From contig NZ_CP016793.1 of the NCBI RefSeq assembly GCF_001701025.1, forward strand, positions 6,448,001-6,512,000: DNA of 64,000 nucleotides, given 5' to 3'. A program made the translations under genes and the position numbers. Under the pieces are notes generated by a model. That model saw only the letters and a program-made list of their open reading frames with translations, searched no databases and was not told where the DNA came from. The DNA comes from Lentzea guizhouensis. Its GTDB lineage: Bacteria > Actinomycetota > Actinomycetes > Mycobacteriales > Pseudonocardiaceae. Positions within the stretch are counted from its first letter, which is position 1. Every line of letters starts with the position of its first letter. This document shows, piece after piece, positions 1 to 7,880 of the stretch.

Positions 1-267
1 GCGTTCGCCAAGATCGACGCCGCGACGATCGAGAAGCTCAAGACCGACGACGCGCTGCTGACCAAGATCCTGACCTACCACGTGGTTCCCGGCCAGATCA
101 CGCCCGACAAGATCGCCGGCGACCAGAAGACCGTGCAGACCGGCACCGTGAAGGTGACCGGTTCGGGCAACGCGTTGAAGGTCAACGACGCCAACGTGGT
201 CTGCGGTGGCGTGAAGACCGCGAACGCGACCGTCTACCTCATCGACTCGGTGCTGATGCCCGCCTGA
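1..267 (+). CDS. Fasciclin (FAS1) domain protein, C-terminal part
   Basis: This is the last 88 residues of a FAS1-domain protein; its start lies left of the window. The hallmark H-V-V-P-G (visible residues 27-31) is followed by the T-G-x-V-K-V-T and V-Y-L-I-D-S-V-L-M-P blocks that close FAS1 domains. Actinobacterial members (MPT70/MPT83 type) are usually secreted or lipid-anchored surface proteins. The gene converges on an rskA-like anti-sigma gene. In mycobacteria MPT70/MPT83 are classical targets of SigK/RskA, so control by the neighbouring pair is a reasonable inference. A signal peptide or lipobox cannot be judged because the N-terminus is missing. Confidence 0.85.
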   Translation, partial: AFAKIDAATIEKLKTDDALLTKILTYHVVPGQITPDKIAGDQKTVQTGTVKVTGSGNALKVNDANVVCGGVKTANATVYLIDSVLMPA

Positions 268-291
268 CATCTCCAGGGCAGCAGTACCGCG

Positions 292-328
292 ACTCCGGGA
301 ACCGCGCTGTGCAGGCGGTTCCCGGAGT
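292..328 (+). terminator. Rho-independent-type hairpin after the FAS1 gene
   Basis: A perfect 14-bp inverted repeat (arms 292-305 and 315-328, ACTCCGGGAACCGC) with a 9-nt loop starts 25 nt after the FAS1 stop codon. There is only a short T-containing tail. It lies between convergent genes and could serve both strands. Confidence 0.75.
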
Positions 329-482
329 TGTTCGCGTCTGCCGCCGGCACCGGGTCCACGTCATGGCGTCCGGTGTCGCCACGTCCGACGACGAGGACGT
401 GATCGGTCACATCCAGGTCTTCGGTGTCGGGTCGAACCGGACCGGGTCCGGTCAGGCGGGGGTCCGTTCAGGCGAGGTCCGC

Positions 483-1217
483 TCAGGCGAGGCTGACGGT
501 GATGACCGGAGGTCCTGTCGGGCTCGGCGATCCACCCGCGGGCTCGACCGTGAGGATGACTTCGCCGACGCCGCCGATCCCGGTCACGAGCAGCGATGCC
601 GCTCGGCCGGCCGGGTCCGGCGTTCCCGCCGGGCGCGGACCGCGGTCGTCCACCAGCCACAGCTGGTAGACGCGGTCGTCCGGCAACGTGCGCAGGCCGT
701 CTGCCAGGAAGAGCATCTCGTCGCGGCTGCGGGACACCGCCGCGGTACCCGGTGGTTGTCCTGCGGTGACCAGCCGCAGGTCCGGCGCGGCCAGCAGGTC
801 ACCGATCCGGGTGTGAGGAGAGGCGGCCACCGGGATGGTGGTCGTGGTGCTCAGCGTGGCGTGCACACCGGCCACGGCCGCGGCGGTCGCACAGGCAGCC
901 AAGACGAGCCCGGCGGCTCGCCGAAGACCTTGGCGGAGCGAAGCGACCGCCTCTACTTCGGAACTCGGCGGCACCTGCCGCAGTCGCCGCACCGCCGCCA
1001 GCACGCGACTCCGCAGGACGCCCGGACTGGCGGCGTGGTCGACAGCGCTGCCGAGCCTGGCCGCGGTCTCCCTCAGCCCACCGGCTTCTTCCGCACAACC
1101 CCGGCACCTGTCCAGGTGCGCTTCGAACTCGACCCGCTCGGCGTCGGGCAGCGCGCCGAGTGCGTGAGCACCGGTCAGCAGGTGCGGGTCGATCGCCCGT
1201 GTTCTTCCCGGTTCCAC
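483..1217 (-). CDS. rskA: RskA-type anti-sigma factor
   Basis: This 244-residue protein is built like RskA. The N-terminal zinc-finger-like anti-sigma domain contains H34-x3-C38-x2-C41. A single membrane span follows at about residues 101-119, and the rest is an extracytoplasmic RskA-like domain (the V-Y-Q-L-W-L-V segment is typical). Such proteins hold an ECF sigma factor at the membrane and release it on regulated proteolysis. The GTG start at 1217 lies 37 nt after the stop codon of the sigma factor gene, so the two form an operon. No strong ribosome binding site is visible. The presumed partner is the truncated sigma factor just upstream, which would leave this anti-sigma factor without an intact local partner if the truncation is real. 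Confidence 0.85.
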   Translation of the reverse strand: MEPGRTRAIDPHLLTGAHALGALPDAERVEFEAHLDRCRGCAEEAGGLRETAARLGSAVDHAASPGVLRSRVLAAVRRLRQVPPSSEVEAVASLRQGLRRAAGLVLAACATAAAVAGVHATLSTTTTIPVAASPHTRIGDLLAAPDLRLVTAGQPPGTAAVSRSRDEMLFLADGLRTLPDDRVYQLWLVDDRGPRPAGTPDPAGRAASLLVTGIGGVGEVILTVEPAGGSPSPTGPPVITVSLA

Positions 1218-1254
1218 GCCTGGTCTTCGAAGCCGCCGGGTAGCCGGATTGCCG

Positions 1255-1640
1255 TCAGGTCCCCCGCTGGACGCCCATCTCCTCCATGGCCAGCCGCAGG
1301 GCCTTCAGTCCGAAGTGGACTCGGCTGCGCAGCGTCGCCGGTGGCACGTCCAGCTCGGTGGCCACCTCGCGGTAGGACCTGTCACGCAGGTAGGTCTCGA
1401 CGAGGGCGGTCGCCTGGTCCGCGCTGATCCGCCGCAGTGCGATCTGCACCAGCCGCCGGTCGATCGTCGTGCTCGTGAAGTCGGAGCTCGGTTCGCCGGC
1501 CTCGACGACGGCTCTACCCGCCGCTGCCATCCGCCTGTCGTGGCGCAGCCGCGACCTGACCTCGTCGATCACCACGTTGCGCGCGATCGCGAACAGCCAC
1601 ACCCGCACACCGGCGAGCTCGGGGTTGAAGCGGCCGGCCC
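1255..1640 (-). pseudogene. sigK: ECF sigma-70 factor (SigK-like), N-terminus missing
   Basis: The frame carries the end of sigma region 2 (R-F-N-P-E-L-A-G-V-R-V-W-L-F-A-I-A-R-N-V-V-I-D) and a complete region 4 helix-turn-helix (Y-R-E-V-A-T-E-L-D-V-P-P-A-T-L-R-S-R-V). It lacks about 45-50 residues of region 2 that should lie upstream. The coding similarity stops abruptly near 1640, where a plus-strand gene fragment begins. A GTG at 1608 could start translation, but the product would have no core-binding region 2. The name sigK rests only on linkage to rskA and a fasciclin gene. Either a real rearrangement or an assembly chimera explains the break. Confidence 0.7.
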
Positions 1641-2141
1641 GACTTCAACCCGGCCGTCGACCGCATCCGGCTGGTCACCACCGGCGGCCAGAACCTGCGC
1701 CTGCACCCGGACACCGGCGTCGTGGCCGCGGTGGACACCCCGCTCGCCTACGCCCCGGCAGACCGCGCCGCGGGCAGCACGCCCCAGGTCTCCGGAGCCG
1801 GGTACACCAACAGCGTGGCCGGCGCGACGTCGACCACGCTCTACGACCTCGACAGCCGCACCGACACCCTCGTCACCCAGGGCACGGCCGCCGGCGTCAC
1901 CCCGGTCGTGTCCCCGAACACCGGACAGCTGTTCACCGTCGGCAAGCTCGGCCTCGACATCGACCGGACCAACGGCTTCGACATCGCCACCGTGAACGGA
2001 CGCCAGCACGCCATAGCCGCGGTGCAACCCGGCTTCTCGCTGCTGGGCGGGACGCTCCTGGTCAAGGTCGACCTGAGCAGCGGGCGCGCCACGGTCGTCG
2101 GTGGCGCCGGCGGCAACGTCGTCGGACTGGCCTTCGCCTGA
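1641..2141 (+). pseudogene. DUF4394 domain protein, N-terminus missing
   Basis: The frame opens at D-F-N-P-A-V-D-R-I-R-L-V-T and continues through G-Q-N-L-R-L-H-P-D-T-G and T-L-Y-D-L-D-S to the C-terminal G-G-N-V-V-G-L-A-F-A. This order is that of DUF4394 proteins, secreted propeller-like proteins of unknown function. The usual signal peptide and the first half of the domain are absent, because the frame runs straight into the antisense of a sigma factor gene. No convincing start or ribosome binding site precedes it, so it is probably not expressed as it stands. A good terminator follows at 2148. Confidence 0.7.
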
Positions 2142-2147
2142 CCAACG

Positions 2148-2188
2148 CCGAAAGGCCGCCGCGGAGCGCGGTCGGGGCGGCCTTTCGG
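2148..2188 (+). terminator. Hairpin after the DUF4394 fragment
   Basis: Perfect 13-bp inverted repeat CCGAAAGGCCGCC (2148-2160 and 2176-2188) with a 15-nt loop, directly after the stop at 2139-2141. Confidence 0.8.
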
Positions 2189-2428
2189 ACGGTGGGTCAG
2201 AGGGAGGCCCTGCTCGGAACGCGCTGGTTCATCACCGTGTGATTGTCACTATGTGTTGTCCCTATGGGCGCATGGTCATGTCGCAAAGTAGTCAAGATTA
2301 GAAGTTTCAATTTAATTCACATCGCTGAGCTGCGAAAACAAAAATCTCCACTTTCGAGTGAACCGGCCCGCTGGGGGCATCGAATACCTCGATGTACAGG
2401 TGCTCATTCGTCGAAGGGGGGTGAATAC
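2189..2428 (+). promoter_or_regulatory. A/T-rich upstream region of two secreted protein genes
   Basis: This 240-bp intergenic stretch is much richer in A/T than its surroundings, especially about 2290-2350, and precedes the signal-peptide gene at 2429. It probably carries the promoter for the 2429-4717 gene pair. I could not assign a clear -35/-10 pair. A purine-rich ribosome binding site (GAAGGGGGG, about 2413-2421) sits before the ATG. Confidence 0.35.
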
Positions 2429-3184
2429 ATGAAGTTGACTTGTTCCGCAACACTGCGACGGGCGCTGGGAGTGGCTGGGTTCCTGATCGGGTTCGGTCTG
2501 CTCTCGGTGGGAGTGGCGAATGCCGATGACGGTGAACCCTCCGGCCTGCTGGGCGGAGTTACCACTCTGCTCAGCCCGGTGACCGAGCCGGTGCTGGCAC
2601 CGCTGGCGCCGATCGTCGGTGCCGCGACGCAGGCCTTGGACCCGGTGCTCGAGCCGCTGCGGCCCGTCACCGCCCCGGTGCTCACCCCGCTGGTGCGCAC
2701 GGTGCAGGACGTGCCGGTGGTGCCGCGGATCGTTGATCCGCTGACCACCCGCTCATCCGCGCCGGGGACGGTGCCGCCGCCGGTTGTGGTGCCCGTAGCG
2801 CCAGCAGTGCCAGCGGTGTCGCAGGTGCCGCAGGTGCCGGTCGTCGTGCCGGAGGTTCGCACTGTGACCTGGCACGACCGAGTTGTGCATGACCGAGTTG
2901 TGCACGACCGGGGTGTGGTTGCTGTTCCCACGCAACGGCAACAGTTCGATGCACCTGAAGTGGCGCCACCGATCGAGGCGCCGTCCCAGCCGTCACCTGA
3001 CGTGCCGCTCGTGATGCCCGGCACGACAGGATCGGCGTCAGCGGGTGGATCGGCGGGTCCCGCTGCCGGGGATCTTCCCGCTGCGGCCGGAGTCCGTCCG
3101 AACGACGAGTCGCTCGTCGTCACCGCAGCTGACCAGGTTCACGGGTCGTGGTGTTACTACTACGGCCGAAGTCATCCCAGTTGA
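2429..3184 (+). CDS. Secreted Pro/Val-rich protein with WHDRVVHDR repeats
   Basis: The chosen ATG at 2429 follows a strong purine-rich ribosome binding site and begins a clear signal peptide (basic start, hydrophobic core, cleavage near A-N-A, about residue 32). An upstream in-frame extension would hide that signal. The mature protein of about 220 residues is low complexity. It opens with G-L-L-G-G-V, continues with P-V-L-A/E-P-L repeats, then a T-V-T-W-H-D-R-V-V-H-D-R-V-V-H-D-R tandem (about 2860-2912), and ends in a Ser/Gly/Pro-rich tail. I do not recognise a family. The next gene, 58 nt downstream, also begins its mature part with G-L-L-G-G-V, so both are probably cell-wall or sheath proteins expressed together. 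Function is unknown. Confidence 0.75.
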   Translation: MKLTCSATLRRALGVAGFLIGFGLLSVGVANADDGEPSGLLGGVTTLLSPVTEPVLAPLAPIVGAATQALDPVLEPLRPVTAPVLTPLVRTVQDVPVVPRIVDPLTTRSSAPGTVPPPVVVPVAPAVPAVSQVPQVPVVVPEVRTVTWHDRVVHDRVVHDRGVVAVPTQRQQFDAPEVAPPIEAPSQPSPDVPLVMPGTTGSASAGGSAGPAAGDLPAAAGVRPNDESLVVTAADQVHGSWCYYYGRSHPS

Positions 3185-3242
3185 CCAGTCCTGCCAACCA
3201 AGCCGACCAGATCACCAAGCTTGCTTGACAGGAAGGTTCGAC

Positions 3243-4717
3243 ATGCACAGCTATGTGCGACGCGGTCTTGTGGCCGCAGCGTTCTCAGGGGGCTTCCTCC
3301 TGTTCGGAACAACGATGGCGAGTGCTGACGCGGGTGACAACGGCCTGCTGGGCGGCGTCGGCGACGTGGTGCACTCCGTGGTGAACGGTGGCAACGGCGG
3401 TGACTCGGGCAAGGGCGGCAACGCCACCAGCTCGAACAACGCCACATCCGGGAACTCGGGCAACTCCGGGAACTCCGGAGCCACCGGCGGCAACAGCGCC
3501 TACGGACTGTGCGTGCTGGCGGAGTGCCACACCACGGTGAGCTCGGGCGACTCCGGCAACACCGGTGCCACCGGCTCGACCGGCGACGCTGCCAACCGCA
3601 GCACCACGACGGGCGGCAACTCCGGTTCGGCCGGCAACGGTCGAACACCGCGCGGTCGGGCAACTCCGGAAACTCCGGCAACTCGGGTTCCACGGGCGGC
3701 AACAGCGCCTATGGCATCTGTGTGCTGGCCGAGTGCCACACGAGCGTCAGTTCAGGCGACTCGGGTGACACCGGTGCCACGGGCTCGACCGGCGACGCCT
3801 CCAACCACAGCAGCACGGTTGGTGGGAACTCCGGTCCCGCCGGTGACGGTGGCGACGCGGTGGCCGTGAACAAGGGCCAGAAGTGGAGCCACCACACCAA
3901 GTCCGGTTCGACCGAGGCGACCGCGGGCAACGGCGGCAACTCGGGCGACGGCGGCAACGCCACGAGCTCGAACAAGGCCACGTCCGGGAACTCGGGTGAC
4001 TCCGGCAAGTCGGGCAACACCGGCGGCAACAAGGCGTTCGTCCACACCGTCGGCGCCGAGCGGGGCCACGGCTGGTCTTGGGACAGCACGAAGTCCTGGA
4101 CCAAGGTGACCTCGGGCGACTCCGGCACCACCGGTGCCACCGGCTCGACCGGTGACGCGTGGAACCACAGCGCCACCAAGGGCGGCAACTCCGGCCCGGC
4201 CGGTGACGGCGGCAACGCCTGGGCAGTGACCGAGCAGGGCAAGAAGTCCTGGAACCACGACAAGTGGAGCAAGCACAACGGCTCCACCAAGGCCATCGCG
4301 GGCAACGGCGGCAACTCGGGCGACGGCGGCAACGCCACGAGCTCGAACAAGGCCACGTCCGGGAACTCGGGTGACTCCGGGAACTCCGGCGCCACCGGTG
4401 GCAACACCGCGGTGGTCAAGACCGAGAACGAGAACCAGAAGTTGTCCGGCCACCACGGCGACAAGTGCCACGGCTGGAACCACCACGGCTGGAAGCACGG
4501 CGCTTGGAAGCACCACGGTTGGAAGCACGACTGGAACAACCACGGCACCAAGTCCTGGACCGAGGTCACCTCGGGCAACTCCGGTGACACCGGTGCGACG
4601 GGTTCGACCGGCGACGCCTCCAACCACAGCAGCACGGTCGGTGGGCACTCCGGTCCTGCGGGCGACGGCGGCGACGCCACGTCCTGGACGCACGGGAAGC
4701 ACTCCGTGAAGGCGTGA
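3243..4717 (+). pseudogene. Secreted Gly/Ser/Asn repeat protein with Trp/His-rich segment, frameshifted
   Basis: An ATG at 3243 with AGGAAGG 6 nt upstream starts a signal peptide (about 30 residues) followed by G-L-L-G-G-V. The rest is built of collagen-like Gly-X-Y runs (G-N-S-G-N-S-G, G-D-S-G-N-T-G-A-T-G-S-T-G-D-A) and G-N-G-G-N-S-G-D-G-G-N-A modules repeated about four times. Paired Cys occur in Y-G-x-C-V-L-A-E-C-H, which appears twice. Near the end is a H-G-W-N-H-H-G-W-K-H tract that could bind metal. The frame shifts by -1 between about 3638 and 3660, so the first frame runs on into nonsense while the second carries the remaining repeats to 4717. The lesion lies where repeat units should join, so a collapsed repeat or small deletion is likely. 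An unbroken gene would encode about 490 residues. Confidence 0.7.
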
Positions 4718-4733
4718 CCACGAGGTGATCACG

Positions 4734-4763
4734 GGGCGGGGCCGGCATCTGCCGGCCCCGCCC
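4734..4763 (+). terminator. Strong hairpin after the repeat protein gene
   Basis: Perfect 13-bp inverted repeat GGGCGGGGCCGGC (4734-4746 and 4751-4763), 4-nt loop, then TTCTGTT. It ends the 2429-4717 transcription unit. Confidence 0.85.
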
Positions 4764-4974
4764 TTCTGTTGCGAGCTTCAGTCTCGCAGTCTCCTTTATG
4801 AGCTGTACCAACGTTTTCTGGTAGTTCTCGACATCAGCTCCAGGCGCCCCATGTCGTGGCGGAGCACACCGGCCCAGGTCGCGCCGGACGTGCCGGCGGC
4901 CGCGACCCTGCCCGCCTCGATCACCAGGTTGGCTGCGTGCACGGGGTGACCACCTGGTTGACTTCCCCGCGATG

Positions 4975-4993
4975 TTAGGTGAGGCTTGCCGCG
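4975..4993 (+). promoter_or_regulatory. Iron box (IdeR/DmdR-type), right half degraded
   Basis: TTAGGTGAGGCTTGCC matches the left and central part of the actinobacterial iron box (TTAGGTTAGGCTxACCTAA), 13 of 19 positions by my count. The right half runs directly into the codons for L-P-R-K-G-M of the dehydrogenase remnant. The box therefore seems to have been joined to the middle of that gene by a deletion. The preceding 4764-4974 holds no gene I can support; a 48-residue minus-strand frame (4796-4942) has no recognisable feature. Confidence 0.5.
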
Positions 4994-5327
4994 CAAGGGA
5001 ATGGCGGCATATGCGGCGTCGAAGGCCGCCGCCACGATGCTCACCCGGTGTCTAGGGTTGGAGCTCGGCGGCTACGGCATTCGGTGCAACGTCGTCTCGC
5101 CGGGCTCGACGGACACCGACATGCAGCGTCAACTGTGGACGGACGACGCCGCCGCGGACCGGGTGATCGCGGGTGACCTCGACGCGTTCCGCGTCGGAAT
5201 TCCGTTGCGGCGCTTGGCAGATCCGGCTGACGTCGCCGACGCGGTGCTCTTCCTCGCCTCTGATCGCGCGCGGCACATCACGATGCAGAACCTCTTCGTC
5301 GACGGTGGCGCCACGCTCTGTGCGTGA
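4986..5327 (+). pseudogene. dhbA: 2,3-dihydro-2,3-dihydroxybenzoate dehydrogenase, C-terminal half
   Basis: The 113-residue remnant matches the second half of DhbA/EntA, the NAD-dependent short-chain dehydrogenase that makes 2,3-dihydroxybenzoate for catechol siderophores. It keeps the catalytic Y-A-A-S-K, then [22 protein letters not shown] and the C-terminal [15 protein letters not shown]. The whole N-terminal Rossmann half, including the nucleotide-binding glycine motif and catalytic serine, is missing, and the sequence begins next to an iron box. No ribosome binding site precedes it. It cannot be active alone. An iron box and fragments of an exporter and a DAHP synthase nearby support loss of a siderophore locus. 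Confidence 0.8.
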
Positions 5328-5355
5328 TCTTCGTGACGCTCCACCGATGCTCTAG

Positions 5356-6174
5356 TTCCGGCTGACTAAGGGTAGCGACCTGCGCGGCGCGTTGCTGCTG
5401 ACACCGGGCCTGGCCGCGCTCGTCTACGGCCTCACCACCGGTGCCGGGGTAGTGGCCGTGCCGGTCGGAGTGGCCGCGTTGGTCCTGTTCGTCGTGCACG
5501 GCCTGCGGACCGCCCGCGTGCCCCTGCTCGACCCGCGCCTGTTCACCAGGCCGCCGTTCGGCCCTGCGGCGCTGGGGCTGGCGGTGCTCAGCGCCTCGGT
5601 CTTCGGCACCCTGTTCCTGCTCCCGCTCTTCCTGCAGGCCGACCTCACGGCGTTGCAGGCAGGCTTGCTGCTCGCGCCGCAGGGCGCGGGAGCGGTGCTC
5701 GGTTCGCTGCTGGTGACCAGGCTCGTCGACGCGGTCGCACCGCGCACGCTCGTGCTCATCGGCATCCTGCTCATCGCCGTCGGCACGGTCCCGCTGACCC
5801 AGCTCGACCACGGTCTGCCCGACCTGCTGATCGCGTTCGTGCTGTTCGCACGCGGTCCTGGTGCACCGCTGGTGAGCACTCCCATCATGACCCTGGTCTA
5901 CCGCGGCATCGGGCCCGCCGGTCTGCCGCGCGCCGCGAGCGCGCTGAACCTGCTCAGCACCGTCGGCGGTGCGGTCGGCACCGCGGTGCTCGCCGTCGTG
6001 CTCGAACACCGGCTGCAAGCCCGTGGCACCGACGTGCCCGCCGCCTTCGCCGACGCCTTCTGGTGGGTGCTCGGCATGGTGCTCGTCGCGGCCGTCGCGG
6101 CCACCGGACTGCCCCGCGCCCGAGAGGAAACCCTCCGATGCCTCTTGACCTCATCCCCGCCCCCGCCGACCTGA
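5356..6174 (+). pseudogene. MFS drug-type exporter (DHA2-like), C-terminal half
   Basis: The frame begins inside an MFS protein at D-L-R-G-A-L-L-L-T-P-G-L, a segment normally preceding transmembrane helix 7 or 8 of 14-helix exporters. It carries about seven hydrophobic spans to the end. An in-frame TAG lies at 5353-5355 and no start codon with a ribosome binding site is present, so the N-terminal half is lost. The C-terminal end overlaps the first codons of the DAHP synthase remnant (ATG at 6138), suggesting they were an operon. In a siderophore setting it would have exported the product; that role is inferred from neighbours only. Confidence 0.75.
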
Positions 6175-6771
6175 CCGCCACGCACCCGGTGTCGCACGAC
6201 ATCGCGAGACGGTGTCGGACGTGCTGTCCGGCCGCGACCCGCGCCTGCTGGTCGTCGTCGGACCGTGTTCCGTGCACGACACCGACGCCGCGCTCGAATA
6301 CGCCGCGTTGCTCGCGCAGGAGGCCCGACGCCTGTCCGACGACCTGGTGCTCGTCCTGCGCGCCTACCTGGAGAAGCCGCGCACCGTCGCGGGGTGGACC
6401 GGCTTCCTCACCGACCCCACCCTCGACGGCAAGGGCGACATCGCGACGGCCTGCGCCGTGGCCGCCAGTTCCTCGTGGAGGCGGCGGCCACCGGCCTGCC
6501 GCTGGCCTACGAGTTCGTGGATCCGCTGCTGGCCCACCACGTGGCCGACACGATCTCGTGGGGCGCGCTGGCGGACCAGGTCGCGGCGGGTGGCAGCGGC
6601 ATCGCCGGCGTGATGATCGAGTCCTACCTGGCCGACGGCAACCAGAAGACCCCGGAACGGCACGACCTGAGCCTCACCGACGCCTGCCTCGGCTGGCACC
6701 GCACCGCCCCGCTCCTGGAAACCCTGGCCCGCTCCCGTTCCGCGGCCGTCTCGGCCACCGTCCGGGCGTGA
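6138..6771 (+). pseudogene. Class I DAHP synthase, frameshifted and internally deleted
   Basis: This is a broken 3-deoxy-7-phosphoheptulonate synthase (first shikimate-pathway enzyme; extra copies occur in catechol siderophore clusters). V-V-G-P-C-S-V-H-D, L-E-K-P-R-T-V-x-G-W-T-G and F-V-D-P are recognisable, as are the C-terminal I-A-G-V-M-I-E-S and T-D-A-C-L-G-W. Three lesions are visible. One base is missing near 6207, where I-A-E-T-V-S should read through. One G is missing near 6447-6450, before L-R-R-G-R-Q-F-L-V-E-A-A. An in-frame deletion of roughly 130-140 residues near 6570 joins I-S-W-G-A-L to A-D-Q-V-A-A-G-G. The deleted part holds the usual K-N-G-T-D-G and S-H-A-N active-site motifs, so the gene is dead even if the single-base gaps are sequencing errors. 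Confidence 0.8.
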
Positions 6772-6898
6772 GCCAGTCGGTGGAAAAGGTCTTGCAGCCG
6801 ATCCGGGAGGCTCCGGAGCTGCTCGAACCGGGGCCACCGCCGGATCCACGGCGAACGCCCGCGCTGCGGTTGTCCGGTTCGGTGTGCAGCATGGCTGT

Positions 6899-7819
6899 AT
6901 GACCCAACACAGTTCGACACCACCGCAGGGAGCTTCGCCGCTGACCGCCGATGCGAACTCGACAGCTCATCGCTTCGTCGACGTCGACGGGATGCAGATC
7001 TTCTACCGCGAAGCAGGCCCGAGCGACGCACCTGTGCTGTTGCTCCCGCACGGCTACCCGTGCTCGTCGTTCCAGTACCGGCGGCTCATGCCGGCACTGG
7101 CGGACCGGTGGCGCCTGGTGGCTCCGGACTACCCCGGCTTCGGCCTGAGCGACACGCCGCCGGCCGATGCCTTCGGCTTCGACTTCGACGCCTATGCGGG
7201 CTTTCTCGAAGCCTTCTGCGACGAGCTGGGCCTTGACCGGTATGCCTTGTACCTGCACGACTACGGTTCGCAGATCGGCCTGCGGCTGGCCATCCGGCGT
7301 CCCGACCGCGTGGCCGCGATCATCATCCAGAACGGCGACATCTACGAAGACACGCTCGGACCCAAGTACCAGCCACTTCAGGAATACTGGCGCGATCCGT
7401 CGGACAGCAATCGGGCAGCGCTCGAAGAAGCGGTGAGCGAGGAGGGTTTTCGCTCCGAGTTCGTCGGCGAGGTGTCCGAGGAACAAGCCGCGCGGTTTCC
7501 ACCTGAACTGTGGAAGCTCCACTGGCCGTTGATGAACACGCCGCAGCGGCGGGACCTGGTGCGCAAGCTGATGGAAGGCCTGAAGGACAACCTCGAATGG
7601 TTCCCGCGCTATCAGGAGTATCTGCGGGAACATCAGCCGCAGGCGCTCATCGTCTGGGGGCCGAACGACGGCTACATGCCCGAGGAATCCGCACGCGCCT
7701 ACCTGCGCGACATCCCGAAGGCGGAGCTGGTGTTCACGGACGGCGGCCATTGGCTGCTCGAGACACACCTCGAGCAGGTGGTTCCAGTGATCCGCCGATT
7801 CCTGTCGACGATCTTTTAG
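6899..7819 (+). CDS. Alpha/beta hydrolase, epoxide hydrolase/haloalkane dehalogenase type
   Basis: The protein (about 306 residues from the ATG at 6899; a GTG at 6884 is an alternative) is a cytosolic alpha/beta hydrolase. The oxyanion motif H-G-Y-P lies near residue 46, and the nucleophile elbow is H-D-Y-G-S with Asp about 121 instead of Ser. Asp nucleophiles mark epoxide hydrolases and haloalkane dehalogenases. The acid is probably in P-N-D-G-Y-M-P and the base is His about 284 in G-G-H-W. Substrate is unknown. The gene stands alone, downstream of the pseudogene region and convergent with a TetR gene. I see no good ribosome binding site for either start, so the N-terminus is uncertain. Confidence 0.8.
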   Translation: MTQHSSTPPQGASPLTADANSTAHRFVDVDGMQIFYREAGPSDAPVLLLPHGYPCSSFQYRRLMPALADRWRLVAPDYPGFGLSDTPPADAFGFDFDAYAGFLEAFCDELGLDRYALYLHDYGSQIGLRLAIRRPDRVAAIIIQNGDIYEDTLGPKYQPLQEYWRDPSDSNRAALEEAVSEEGFRSEFVGEVSEEQAARFPPELWKLHWPLMNTPQRRDLVRKLMEGLKDNLEWFPRYQEYLREHQPQALIVWGPNDGYMPEESARAYLRDIPKAELVFTDGGHWLLETHLEQVVPVIRRFLSTIF

Positions 7820-7880
7820 CCGACAGCACGTGAGAAGCGAGGCGAGCGCTGCCCGCCGGGCCCGCAGGCGCTGGGTTCCC

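Noticed and set aside
4796..4942. Small minus-strand frame (48 residues) left of the iron box
   Set aside because: No recognisable motif or ribosome binding site; could be a remnant but cannot be supported as a gene.
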